Shown: positions 9,501-17,710 of the stretch, piece after piece
Numbering within the stretch: the stretch's first letter is position 1
Layout: each line of letters begins with the position of its first letter
From: Sphingomonadaceae bacterium 3R27C6
Lineage (GTDB): Bacteria; Pseudomonadota; Alphaproteobacteria; Sphingomonadales; Sphingomonadaceae
Reading direction: 5' to 3'
Length of the DNA stretch: 64,000 nucleotides
Assembly: GCA_005503215.1 (NCBI GenBank)
Contig: SCNS01000012.1
Span: 80,485-144,484 of the forward strand
Program-made: the position numbers and the translations under genes
The notes under the pieces: generated by a model
The model's input: only the letters and a program-made list of their open reading frames with translations
Told to the model about the DNA's origin: nothing
Databases searched by the model: none

Positions 9501-10803
9501 ATTCGCCGCGCGCCGGAGATTCGGGGCGCGCCGGGACGTCGGGATCGGCGGGGTCTATCAGCGCGCCATGACCACCGCCGGCCTGATGGCCGTCCTCGGC
9601 GCCATGCGCATCGCCGCCGTGCCCGCCCTCGGGCTTCCACTTCTTCTCGGCGATCGTCGGATCGACCGTCGCGGTTTCGCCATCGCGGCCGAACTTGGCA
9701 TAGGTCAGGCTGTGCCGCGGCTCGCGATCGTTGGCGTAGATGACGTGGCAGCCCGAACAGCCCGAATGGCGATAGTCGCCGGGCTGGTCGTTCGTGCCCA
9801 TGAACCACGATAGCGGGTCGTTGAGGCGCGTCTTGTGGATGTTGAGCACGGGGATCGAGACGCGCAGCCCGGTGCCGGGGCCGCGGTTCGACTGCTTGAG
9901 ATCGGGGCGCCCCGGTTCCTCGAGCCGCTGGATGCTGCCGGTCGGGTTCGGCAGGCCGATTTCGGGGAATTGCGTGTTGATGTTACGCCCGCCGCGCTCG
10001 AACACGCGGAAGACGTCGCCCGGCGGCAGCACGCTCCAGCGCGGCAGCGGATACATTTTGGCGAGCGCGCCGCGCTTTTTCTCTTCATCGGTCAATATCT
10101 TGTCGAAACCGAAGCTCGGCTTGCACGCCTCCTTATATTCCTCGGCGGTGAGCCGCGACGAGGGCGAGAGGATGCAGGCGGGCTCCCCGGTGCGCGTGTA
10201 AGCCTCGCCGAAGATGTAGTTCTTATAGGGGACGATGCCATTGTTATACGCCGCGCCGCCCCACAGCATCGCGCCGGTCGACATCATCGACCGCTCGGTC
10301 GCCTCTATCACCTCGAGGTGGCACGCGCCGCACGCCTCGCGCGCGACGCGGTAATCGCTGGGGTTCACGAAGCGGATGAATTCGGGCGATTCCTTGTTGA
10401 GCAAGGTATAGCTGCGCTGCGGGTTCGCCGAGCTATAGTGCCAGGCGCCGGGCAAAGTCGGCTGCGGGTGCGCGAGCTTCATCACCGCCTTGTTCGTCGG
10501 ATGCTGGTAGCCGAGGCTGGGCGTGCCGCGCTGGCTCGCATCGCCGCCGTGGCAGTCGGTACAGCCCAATCTTACGGCGGGCGTCGCATGCATCGACGGC
10601 TGGTCGGTGCGCGTGTGGCAGCTGTAGCAGCCTTCCGACTTGGCGGTGACGTCGGCCTCGCTCTGCTCGCGCGGCGCGGGCGGGGTGAAGCGATATTCGA
10701 TCTTGAGCGGTTTCTCTTCTTCGGCCGCACGCACGACACTCGCGCCGAACGCCGCGCACATCGTCACGAAAGCCAGCAGGGCGAAGAGTTTGCGCCGCAG
10801 CAT
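6511..10803 (-). CDS. Ten-heme c-type cytochrome fused to an LVIVD beta-propeller
   Basis: 1430 residues. A signal peptide covers 1-26 (cleavage near VRA/AEEE). Ten CxxCH heme-attachment motifs are seen at Cys 59, 81, 158, 349, 452, 657, 684, 803, 814 and 930. A His/Gly-rich linker lies at about 394-412. From about 1040 to 1340 the protein changes to beta-propeller sequence with several LVIVD-type repeats (GLVVLDLSTPLQPKV, GVKLFDITNLAQPV, GLVIVDVTRPAAPVV). Two extra cysteines (606, 618) are not in heme motifs. It is the last gene of the operon; its ATG abuts the stop of the barrel gene with no gap. I infer a periplasmic or outer-surface electron carrier; the propeller may bind a partner or surface. 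No characterised relative is recognised. Confidence 0.85.
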   Translation of the reverse strand: MLRRKLFALLAFVTMCAAFGASVVRAAEEEKPLKIEYRFTPPAPREQSEADVTAKSEGCYSCHTRTDQPSMHATPAVRLGCTDCHGGDASQRGTPSLGYQHPTNKAVMKLAHPQPTLPGAWHYSSANPQRSYTLLNKESPEFIRFVNPSDYRVAREACGACHLEVIEATERSMMSTGAMLWGGAAYNNGIVPYKNYIFGEAYTRTGEPACILSPSSRLTAEEYKEACKPSFGFDKILTDEEKKRGALAKMYPLPRWSVLPPGDVFRVFERGGRNINTQFPEIGLPNPTGSIQRLEEPGRPDLKQSNRGPGTGLRVSIPVLNIHKTRLNDPLSWFMGTNDQPGDYRHSGCSGCHVIYANDREPRHSLTYAKFGRDGETATVDPTIAEKKWKPEGGHGGDAHGAEDGHQAGGGHGALIDPADPDVPARPESPARGESGHPISHAFTRAIPTSQCMSCHMHQPNIFLNSYLGYTMWDYESDAPQMWPGPDNTAPRPPGMSDEEYQKKYKQQRYPTAAEVHQVLERNPEGAATRGLWADVEFLRDVYDVNDSNKDTQFADYHGHGWNFRGIFKRDRNGNLLTADGNMATYGTDTANIIDPKDPEKWRKSCSHYTDPKERDLCLSSADPGRPGVEGKFVPPGLNPGKAVHMMDIHAEKGMQCADCHFAQDSHGNGYIQGEVANAVEISCKDCHGTADAFPNLLTSNVAARPQGNNLALLRNPDGRRRFEFQYNDDAEVIGLIQRSIVDPKLEWQVSLVKQAVTPGPHFNAKAARAKLMARAGSEDGKFEWGPGIGREDRAHGDDKMTCFTCHLSWTTSCGGCHLPIEANWKTKMHHFEGEETRNFATYNPQVARDEMFQLGRHQLTKPGEPGPNGEARGIITPVRSTSALVLSSTNINRERIYVQQPPISSAGYSSQAFAPHFPHTVRRSETKQCSDCHLSAADDNNAIMAQLNLLGTNFVNFVGLNVWSGQENSFQATRVTEWDEPQAVIGSYLQKYAYPDYWKLHVEQNGRELKNWVRGKILDKKGSGETQALEEFANIVQGTSGRVNCLQQRGEYMFVAEGRGGFRVYDVASIGNKGFSERIIRAPFSALGQDTHVKTKNATCMAIATTQPVSVSRNENIVKNFPENHEQVMHDIYRYAVITDSVEGLILVDIDTLADGEFRNNKFKRALTWNEGNVLAGARHVTLAGSMAYITTDAGLVVLDLSTPLQPKVTAQLPLTDARASAVQFRYLWVTDAEGVKLFDITNLAQPVAVPAGTVRLANARKIYVARTYMYVAAKADGLVIVDVTRPAAPVVWPGLTFGGALSDAEDVVVASTNASLFGYVADGRNGIKVLQLTSPDNPGLYGFSPKPTPELIAWAKTPSPALALSKGLDRDRAVDETGGQMAVFGRVGSRPFTRPEMEKLFLNSKGVVYKVSDEVDQNAWRPPLLYAN

Positions 10804-12735
10804 CTAGAAACTCAAAATCACATTGGCGAGGATCGACACATAGGCGTCATTCTTCTGCTTGTTGTCGAACAGATCCTTGAACCCCTTGCCGGGCAGCAGC
10901 ACCGCACCGCTGAGGCGTCCGACGATATTCTGCGTCGCCTTGGGCCGCCAGATCGTCGCGACCGACAGGTCGAAGCCGATATCCTTCGGGATCGACCCTT
11001 CGGTGCGCAGCGCCTGCAGGCTCGACGTATTCTCGAACCACAGATGGTTGAAATTGGTGCTGACGCGAAATTCGGGGGTCAGGTCGAAATCGGCGCCCGC
11101 GCCGACGAAGACCGTGCCCGGGTTGTTGAAGTTCGACTGCCCCTCTTCCTTCGACGAGCGCAGCGAGTTCAAAATGCCGTTGCGCCCGCTGATCGCGATG
11201 ACGCGCCCGCCGCCCGCGAAGGGAATCGTCTGGCGGATCCAGTAACTGGTGTCGGCGCCGCCGAAGATCGGATTCTCGAAGATCGCGTCGAACCCGCCCT
11301 CGGTCTCGTTATACGGATCGCCGTCGCCGGTCGCATAGAGCCCCGAGAGGCGGAAGCGCATCCAGTCGTGATCGTAGCTAAGCTCGACCGCGCCGAAGCC
11401 CGCACGAATCTCGGCGGGCTTGCTCGTGAAGAAGCTGTTCCGGTCTTCGCCGAGCGCAGCATAGAAGCTCGCGGTGACGTTGATCCGTCCGATCCGCCCG
11501 TCGGCGCTGTAGCCGAGGTAAACGACGTCATATTCGCGCCCGCGCAGGTCGCCGAGCAGCGCGGGCCGTACCGGGAAACCATTATGGTCGATCTGCACGT
11601 CATTCTTTTCTCGGTTCATATTATACGTCACGCTGACCTGGCTGGTCAGCCCGACGACCGGGAAATCCTGCCGATAGAGATTGCCCGTGAATACGAAATC
11701 GCTGCGCGGGGTCTGGGTGATGTCGTTGAGACCGCTGTTGGTGTCCTTTTCGAGCCGCCAGAAGGCCGCGAGATTATATTGGAAGCGGTTGTTGTCACGG
11801 TTGCCGAACAGGCGGATGCCGAGCTGGCTGTCGTTGAACAGGAAGCCGCGAAAATCGCTCTGGAACGGCTGGATGCCGAGGCGGATCGAATAGAAATCAT
11901 AACGGTCGGACGTGTTGCCGAGATGCTTGTCAACGAACAGCTCCTGCACGCCGAGGAACGAGTCATAACGATGGCTCGCCTTCGACGGGCGCACGTCGAG
12001 CACGCGCCGTTCGGGCACGTCGACGTAGTTCGCTTGGTATGCCAGGGTGACGCGATATTCGATGTCGGGCGGCTTGAACGCGGTCGATCCCTTGATCAGC
12101 GCCGCGCCCGCGATGAAGGTCTGCGCGAAGACGAAGCTGCGATCCTTGCCGAACACGTCGAGGCTGCCCGGCCGTTCGGTCGTCTGGACCCCGACCGGGA
12201 TCGGGAAGGTGCGTGGTTCGAACACCGTGTCGGACACCGCATTGGCGACGATGAACCAGTCGTCGCCCTTGATCGGCAGCCATTTGACCTTGCTGCGGTC
12301 GATCGCGCGGTCGCCCTTGTACGTGTTCTGGTTATAGGGGTCGAACCAGCGCTCCTTGACCACGCCAAGCGTTTCGATGAGGCGCCAGCGGTCGGGAACG
12401 GGAAGCTGATCCTCCATCCCCGGAAACGCCTGCGGCGGCGGCGGGCGCAGCGCGCCGACATTGTCCTGACTGAGCGCGTCGGGAAGGTCGGGGCGATAAC
12501 CGGGACGGCGGCGGCCCTCGATGATCTGCGTGACCGGGTCGTCCTTGATCACCTCCTGCCAATCGACGGGCGGCGGCGGCGGAATCAGCTCCTCGGCGGG
12601 CTGCTCTGCGGGCGTCGCGTCACCCGCGACCGGCGGACCTTCGGGCGCGGGGGGCGGCGGCGTGACATCGGCCCCCGGCGCGCCCTGCGCCGCGAGTGTT
12701 GCGATGATCGGCCAAAGGCTGCCCCCCGTCATCAT
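10804..12735 (-). CDS. Outer-membrane beta-barrel protein of the cytochrome operon
   Basis: 643 residues. The short N-terminus (SLWPIIATLAAQGAPGA) is a weak signal peptide with no basic residues, so export or the start codon is uncertain. Residues 22-100 are rich in proline and acidic residues. From about 150 onward there are alternating amphipathic strands with aromatic girdles (for example SDRYDFYSIRLGI, NRFQYNLAAFWRL, DVVYLGYSADGRI), and the chain ends in ILSF, the C-terminal Phe typical of barrels inserted by the BAM complex. The length would suit a large barrel of twenty or more strands. It has no TonB plug. Sandwiched between multiheme cytochrome genes with 0-3 bp gaps, it is the natural candidate for a porin sheath around a heme chain; that is inference. 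Confidence 0.75.
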   Translation of the reverse strand: MMTGGSLWPIIATLAAQGAPGADVTPPPPAPEGPPVAGDATPAEQPAEELIPPPPPVDWQEVIKDDPVTQIIEGRRRPGYRPDLPDALSQDNVGALRPPPPQAFPGMEDQLPVPDRWRLIETLGVVKERWFDPYNQNTYKGDRAIDRSKVKWLPIKGDDWFIVANAVSDTVFEPRTFPIPVGVQTTERPGSLDVFGKDRSFVFAQTFIAGAALIKGSTAFKPPDIEYRVTLAYQANYVDVPERRVLDVRPSKASHRYDSFLGVQELFVDKHLGNTSDRYDFYSIRLGIQPFQSDFRGFLFNDSQLGIRLFGNRDNNRFQYNLAAFWRLEKDTNSGLNDITQTPRSDFVFTGNLYRQDFPVVGLTSQVSVTYNMNREKNDVQIDHNGFPVRPALLGDLRGREYDVVYLGYSADGRIGRINVTASFYAALGEDRNSFFTSKPAEIRAGFGAVELSYDHDWMRFRLSGLYATGDGDPYNETEGGFDAIFENPIFGGADTSYWIRQTIPFAGGGRVIAISGRNGILNSLRSSKEEGQSNFNNPGTVFVGAGADFDLTPEFRVSTNFNHLWFENTSSLQALRTEGSIPKDIGFDLSVATIWRPKATQNIVGRLSGAVLLPGKGFKDLFDNKQKNDAYVSILANVILSF

Positions 12736-12738
12736 CGC

Positions 12739-14709
12739 CTATAGCCCGTTGCAGACATTCTGGTTCGCCGTATCAAGGAAAGGGGCGAACGGGCAGCTGA
12801 TGTAACGCAGGCGAACCCCGGCGCCGACATTTACGACGACGGTGTCCGCACGGATCGCGGCCGGCGCATTGCCGATGCCACCGACGCGCGCGCCGCCGTT
12901 ATGCGTGCCCAAAAAGCTGATCATGTCGTCCTGGTCGATGCCATCGCCCGACACCCCGATCGCGCCGACCAGCTGGTTGCCGCGATAGATGGGGACCGAT
13001 CCGGGGAAGATCTGGATGCCATTCTGCAGCCGGTTCTGCCCCGGCTGAGCGTCGGGCAAGGTCGTGCAGCGCGCCGGGGTATCGGTCGGGCTGGCCCCCG
13101 ACACAAAGCCCAGATGCGCGCCGAGATTGCCGATGATCAGCGCCGATTGCAGCCCGGTCGAGAAAGGATTGAACTGTGCGATCGGGCGCGACAGTGGCCC
13201 CTGCGGGCGGCCGACCTCGCCATCGGGGAAATAGGGGCGCGACAGATTGCCGTTCGCGCGGTCGGAAAAGGCGATTGTTCCCGTCAGCGCAGCCGGATTG
13301 TTCAGGAAGGTTCGTGTTGCGGTGACGAACTGGCGGACATCGGCGCTGGCATTGGCGCCGAGTTCGCCTCCCGCCTGCGCGCCCGAGAAGAAGGCGGCGG
13401 TCCGCGCCTTTTGCAACGACACATCGGTGCCGAAGATCGGCGCGTCGGGCGAGCGCACGATGCCGAGCACCGACCCGTGCGTGTCGACGATGCTGATCGT
13501 CACCTGCGCGCGGCTGTCGAGCGGGCGGCGGATTTGCGCGCGCGCGCGGCTCATCACCGCGAAGGCTTCCTCGAGCACCGCGCGCGCCTCGGCCTGCGTC
13601 AGCGGCGCGCTGTTCGTCGCGCCGTCGGTCCCCGCGCGCAGCGGATAGCGGTTCGTGCCGCTGCCGTTGGTGAGGACGAACGCATCGCGGTTCGAAAATT
13701 CGGCCGGCGTCGAGGCGCGGACGCCCGACGCCTCGCTGCCATAGGCGACCCCCGCGGTCACTGCGGCGTTGGCATAGCCGATCACCGCGACAAGATTGCC
13801 CGCGGTGCCGTTGAGGCTCGCAAAGCTTGCGCCGCCGCTCGACATCACCCCCGCAAAACTCGCGTCGGAGAAACGCAGCGATGTCCCGTCGACGGTGATC
13901 TTGTCGGCGGTGATCGTCGAGGGCGCCTCGAACCCGCGCGTTCCCGCGAGCGCGATGAATTCCTCGGGGTCGTTGTCGATATCGAGGATGTTAGCGTCGC
14001 TGCCATAGACACCGTCGCCCATCACCCCGATGCCGCCGACGAGTACGCCATTTTTATAGAGCGGCAGCCCGCCCGGATCGGCGGCGAGGCCGAGCGGCGA
14101 ACGTTTGGGACCGATCAGCGCCGCCGCGCCCGGCGCGCCGAAGCGTGCCGACAGGTCGCTGCACGGCAGCTGGCTGAACTGCACGCCGAACAAAGGTCCG
14201 CTTTCGAGGCCGACGGTGGTCGGCGCGGGCGGGAAATGTTCCTGGACGATCTGGCTCGCGGTGCGGGTCGAGAAAGCATTGCCCCCGCTCGAGAGGTACG
14301 CGCCGGTCACCGCCTTGGCGATCGCGCCGCCCTCCGCCGGGAACGTGACATTCTGCGCGTCGATATTGACGCCGTTGGGCGCGGCCGAGGTCGTCGCGGT
14401 TGCGCGCGCGCCGGTCATCCGAAACACGCCGAGCACATTGCCGACGCGGTCGGTCACCGCGATCACAGACGGCAGGCCGCGCGCCTGCGCTTCCGATATG
14501 GCCTGCGCGAGCACGCGCTCGACATCGGCCGTGGTCAGCGCCTCGGCGGCGGGCGGGGTGTAAACCGTCGTCGGCGTGGGGGTCGGTGTGGGTGTGGGCG
14601 TCGGGGTTGGCGTGCCGCCACCGCCGCCGCCTCCACCGCACGAGGTGAGCAGCAGGGCGCCCATCGCGGCAAAGGCGGCCGAACGGAAAAGATGGGTTCT
14701 GTTTTGCAT
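12739..14709 (-). CDS. Lipoprotein with two HbpS/GlcG-like domains
   Basis: 656 residues. A lipoprotein signal ends in the lipobox LTSC with Cys24, followed by eight glycines and a Thr-Pro repeat tether to about residue 47. Two copies of a HbpS/GlcG-type domain follow, roughly at 55-230 and 370-640. Each has the ALTTADVERVLAQA or APLTQAEARAVLEEA helix, the VTDRVGNVLGVFR or IVDTHGSVLGIVR strand, and a GGIGVMGDG or GAIGVSGDG loop. HbpS-type domains bind heme or small molecules. The tether would hold the domains away from the membrane, presumably at the outer membrane. The gene lies 4 bp after the five-heme cytochrome gene and 3 bp before the barrel gene, so a role in the same complex or in heme handling is likely. 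Confidence 0.8.
   Translation of the reverse strand: MQNRTHLFRSAAFAAMGALLLTSCGGGGGGGGTPTPTPTPTPTPTPTTVYTPPAAEALTTADVERVLAQAISEAQARGLPSVIAVTDRVGNVLGVFRMTGARATATTSAAPNGVNIDAQNVTFPAEGGAIAKAVTGAYLSSGGNAFSTRTASQIVQEHFPPAPTTVGLESGPLFGVQFSQLPCSDLSARFGAPGAAALIGPKRSPLGLAADPGGLPLYKNGVLVGGIGVMGDGVYGSDANILDIDNDPEEFIALAGTRGFEAPSTITADKITVDGTSLRFSDASFAGVMSSGGASFASLNGTAGNLVAVIGYANAAVTAGVAYGSEASGVRASTPAEFSNRDAFVLTNGSGTNRYPLRAGTDGATNSAPLTQAEARAVLEEAFAVMSRARAQIRRPLDSRAQVTISIVDTHGSVLGIVRSPDAPIFGTDVSLQKARTAAFFSGAQAGGELGANASADVRQFVTATRTFLNNPAALTGTIAFSDRANGNLSRPYFPDGEVGRPQGPLSRPIAQFNPFSTGLQSALIIGNLGAHLGFVSGASPTDTPARCTTLPDAQPGQNRLQNGIQIFPGSVPIYRGNQLVGAIGVSGDGIDQDDMISFLGTHNGGARVGGIGNAPAAIRADTVVVNVGAGVRLRYISCPFAPFLDTANQNVCNGL
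14550..14640. repeat. Low-complexity Gly/Thr-Pro linker-coding tract
   Basis: The DNA encoding the poly-glycine run and the Thr-Pro tether of the GlcG-like lipoprotein is a GTGGGCGTCGG-type simple repeat. Such tracts can change length by slippage, which would change the tether length in frame. Confidence 0.5.
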
Positions 14710-14713
14710 GACC

Positions 14714-16147
14714 TTACCGCAGCGCCCCGATCGCGCGCACCGCGCTGCCGAACGACGCCTGAAATTCGGAGGGTTTGTAGGCGTTGGGGTCTTTCACCGC
14801 CGCATAAGCACGGTCGATGTCGCCGCGGATTCCCGCCGCCGCACCGACGGTGACGCGCCCCGACGACACCATCGCGTTGAGCAAGGTGTCGACCCCCATC
14901 ACCGCCTGCTGCGACCCCGAATAGTCGGTGTAGCGATCGCTGATCGCCTTCGCCGAAATCGCATCGACCATCGCAAAGGCGTCGGCGCCCGAGAAATTGC
15001 GCGACGCGAAGGCTGATTTCAGCGCCGCGACCGTCTGCGCCAGCTGCGCCGCCGCGGCGACCGCGCTTTGCCGATCACTCGCCATCGCCTTGTGGAACGC
15101 CGCGGTGCGCACCGCGAGCTGGTCGGCGAGCGCGGGCGCCGCAAGCCGCGCGGCGGCGGCGAGCATGATCAGATTCTCGTCATTATAGGGCGGCATGCCC
15201 TCGGGGATCTGACGTCCCACATTGTCGAGCCCCGTGCGCACGGGCTTCGCCTGATCGAAAATGCGGCGGTGGCAGCTGTGGCAGTCGAGGAAATAGAATT
15301 CGGGGAACATCCCCTCGGTCCCACGCCGCGTCTGGAACAGCGCGAGGCTGCGCTCGATCGCGGTCGCCTGCCCGACCGCCCACATCTGGACATGATCGGT
15401 GCGCCGGTTCGCGGCACCGAACTTGCGCCAGCCATAGTCGGCATCCTCCTGATGATGCGCCTGGAGCGAAGAGAAGAGGTCGAGTTCGAAGGCGATGCGC
15501 GGGTGGCCCGCCGCCATGATGCGGTGGGTGACGAACTGGCCGTCGGCGGACGAACCAAAGTGGCAGTCGACGCACACCCCGGCGCGCACGACCGGATCCT
15601 CAAGCTTCTTGAGCCCCGCCGACAGGTTCGCCAGATGCTTGGCCCGCGCTTCGCGGTCGGGATCGGCGTTCGTGCCGACCCCGGCATAGTGACTCGCAAG
15701 CCAGCCCCCCGCGGGGCCGTGGCACGATTCGCAGCCAACGCCGTCTTCGGCGGGGGCGGCGCGCGCCGTACCCGCGGTGCTGTGGCAACCGAGGCACATC
15801 TGCGCCTTGGATGGATCACCGATGCCGAGATTGCGCGCGATGAACTGGCTGCGGTTGTTGCTGAGCACCGCCCACGCGCGGCTATGCGCGCCGCCGGGGG
15901 TCGAGGGTTCCTGCCATTTCATCAGCTCGTCCTGACGGACGACGGTGCCGTCACCCTCCATCCGGCCGTGGCAGGTCGACCCCGCGCACGAGGCGACGCC
16001 GGTGTAGCGCGCACCGCCTTCATCCTGCGAGCGGGCAGGGGAAGCGAAGACGAATGCCGCAATGGCGAGCGCGAGCAGCATCGCCGCCAAGGCGGCAAAC
16101 GCCGCCCAAGGCCGATCGCCGCGCTCCTTTCCAGCGTGCGTCATCAT
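14714..16147 (-). CDS. Five-heme c-type cytochrome, first gene of the electron-transfer operon
   Basis: 477 residues from the ATG at 16147, chosen because GGGGAAAAGGGG lies just upstream and because a longer frame to 16231 would run into gdhA. A strongly hydrophobic segment (about 18-36) ends in SPARSQ, a signal peptide or anchor. Heme motifs are one CX4CH (CAGSTCH) followed by CLGCH, CESCH, CVDCH and CHSCH. The C-terminal third (from DENLIMLAAAARL) has no heme and is helical. The pattern CAGSTCHG at the first site recalls the cytochrome c554-like multiheme family. As promoter-proximal gene it probably carries electrons in the periplasm toward the barrel and large cytochrome. The gap to gdhA is only 49 bp, so co-transcription from upstream is possible. 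Confidence 0.85.
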   Translation of the reverse strand: MMTHAGKERGDRPWAAFAALAAMLLALAIAAFVFASPARSQDEGGARYTGVASCAGSTCHGRMEGDGTVVRQDELMKWQEPSTPGGAHSRAWAVLSNNRSQFIARNLGIGDPSKAQMCLGCHSTAGTARAAPAEDGVGCESCHGPAGGWLASHYAGVGTNADPDREARAKHLANLSAGLKKLEDPVVRAGVCVDCHFGSSADGQFVTHRIMAAGHPRIAFELDLFSSLQAHHQEDADYGWRKFGAANRRTDHVQMWAVGQATAIERSLALFQTRRGTEGMFPEFYFLDCHSCHRRIFDQAKPVRTGLDNVGRQIPEGMPPYNDENLIMLAAAARLAAPALADQLAVRTAAFHKAMASDRQSAVAAAAQLAQTVAALKSAFASRNFSGADAFAMVDAISAKAISDRYTDYSGSQQAVMGVDTLLNAMVSSGRVTVGAAAGIRGDIDRAYAAVKDPNAYKPSEFQASFGSAVRAIGALR

Positions 16148-16196
16148 CCGCAGAACCCCTTTTCCCCAACCCGGCGCTTTTACGCCTTGAGCCGAA

Positions 16197-17552
16197 TTAC
16201 ACCACCCCGAAAGCCAGCATCGCGTCGGCAACCTTCTTGAATCCCGCGATATTGGCGCCCTTCACATAATCGATATAGCCGTCGCCCGCATCGCCATAGG
16301 TCAGGCAGCTTTTGTGGATGCCGTCCATGATGTCCTTGAGCATCTGTTGCAACTCGCCTTCGCTCCAGGCGCGGCGCCCGCTGTTCTGGCTCATTTCGAG
16401 CCCCGACACCGCGACACCGCCGGCGTTTGCCGCCTTGCCCGGCGCGAACATGATCTTCGCATCCTTGAAGACATGCACACCCTCGAGGTTCGTCGGCATG
16501 TTCGCGCCTTCGCTGACCGCGACACAGCCGTTTTTGACCAGCGTCTTGGCGTCGTCGCCAAGCAGCTCATTCTGCGTCGCGCACGGCAAAGCGACGTCGC
16601 ACTTCACCCCCCACGGCGTCTTGCCCGCGGTGAAGCTTGCACCCTTAAATTCGTCGCAATATTCCTCGATCCGGCCACGGCGGTGCGTCTTGTGCGCCTT
16701 CACCCAGTCGATCTTTTCCTGCGTGATCCCGTCGGGGTCATGGATGAACCCGCCCGAATCCGAGAGCGTCAGCACCTTGCCGCCGAGCTGGACGATCTTT
16801 TCAGCTGCATGCGTCGCGACATTGCCCGATCCCGAAATCACTGCGGTCTTGCCGACCAGATCCTGCCCCTTGGCGGCGAGCATGTTGGCGAGGAAATAGA
16901 CCGCGCCATAGCCCGTCGCCTCGGTGCGGATCAGCGAGCCGCCCCATTCGAGGCCCTTGCCGGTGAGCACGCCGGTGAATTCGTTGGTGATCCGCTTATA
17001 CTGGCCGAACATGAAGCCGATTTCGCGGCCTCCGACGCCGATGTCGCCCGCGGGCACGTCGATGTCGGCGCCGATGTGGCGATACAGCTCAGTCATGAAG
17101 CTCTGGCAAAAGCGCATGATCTCGCGCACGCTCTTGCCTTTGGGATTGAAGTTCGAGCCGCCCTTGCCGCCGCCCATCGGCAGCCCGGTCAGCGCATTCT
17201 TGAACGTCTGTTCGAACGCGAGGAATTTGAGCACGCTTTCGGTAACGCTTGGGTGAAAGCGGATGCCGCCCTTGTACGGGCCGATGGCATTGTTGTTCTG
17301 GACACGCCAGCCGCGCTGGACGCGGATATTGCCATTGTCGTCTTCCCAGCAGACGCGGAAAGACACGACCCGGTCGGGTTCGGCGATGCGCCGCAGGATT
17401 TGCTGCGCGTGATATTCTTCCTTGTCGGCGATGAAATCGAAGATGTCCTCCGACACCTCCTGCACCGCCTGGACGAACTCGGGCTGACCCGGGTTGCGCT
17501 TTTTCACGCCTTCCATGAACGTCGAAAAGTCGACGTGATCCGAAACTGCCAT
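16197..17552 (-). CDS. gdhA: NADP-type glutamate dehydrogenase
   Basis: 451 residues from the ATG at 17552, where a very strong ribosome-binding site (AGGGGAGGGG) lies just upstream; this length matches the ~450-residue hexameric family. Seen motifs are PYKGGIRFHPSV, LTGLPMGGGKGG with the catalytic Lys region, DVPAGDIGVGGREIG, the nucleotide-binding SGSGNVATHAAEKI and EGANMPT. It converts 2-oxoglutarate and ammonium to glutamate, or the reverse. It lies 49 bp upstream of the cytochrome operon on the same strand, with only a 4-bp stem hairpin between, so read-through is possible although the functions are not obviously linked. Confidence 0.95.
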   Translation of the reverse strand: MAVSDHVDFSTFMEGVKKRNPGQPEFVQAVQEVSEDIFDFIADKEEYHAQQILRRIAEPDRVVSFRVCWEDDNGNIRVQRGWRVQNNNAIGPYKGGIRFHPSVTESVLKFLAFEQTFKNALTGLPMGGGKGGSNFNPKGKSVREIMRFCQSFMTELYRHIGADIDVPAGDIGVGGREIGFMFGQYKRITNEFTGVLTGKGLEWGGSLIRTEATGYGAVYFLANMLAAKGQDLVGKTAVISGSGNVATHAAEKIVQLGGKVLTLSDSGGFIHDPDGITQEKIDWVKAHKTHRRGRIEEYCDEFKGASFTAGKTPWGVKCDVALPCATQNELLGDDAKTLVKNGCVAVSEGANMPTNLEGVHVFKDAKIMFAPGKAANAGGVAVSGLEMSQNSGRRAWSEGELQQMLKDIMDGIHKSCLTYGDAGDGYIDYVKGANIAGFKKVADAMLAFGVV

Positions 17553-17710
17553 GCACCCCTCCCCTGTATGACTGGGAAAGCCGGTGCGACCCCTGACGAT
17601 TTTATCGTTGACCGACCTTGTATGCCAAAGGCTACACCATCGCCAAGCAAAGGCAATATGACTGCGCGCACAGGCGGCATTTTTTCGCGGCGCGCACAAG
17701 AGGGGCAAAA

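Noticed and set aside
7261..12744. Very long plus-strand open frames (850 and 969 residues) across the cytochrome operon
   Set aside because: They are antisense to the heme-motif genes. In high-GC DNA with strong third-position bias, the opposite strand often stays open; the translated products are arginine/aspartate-rich with no domain.
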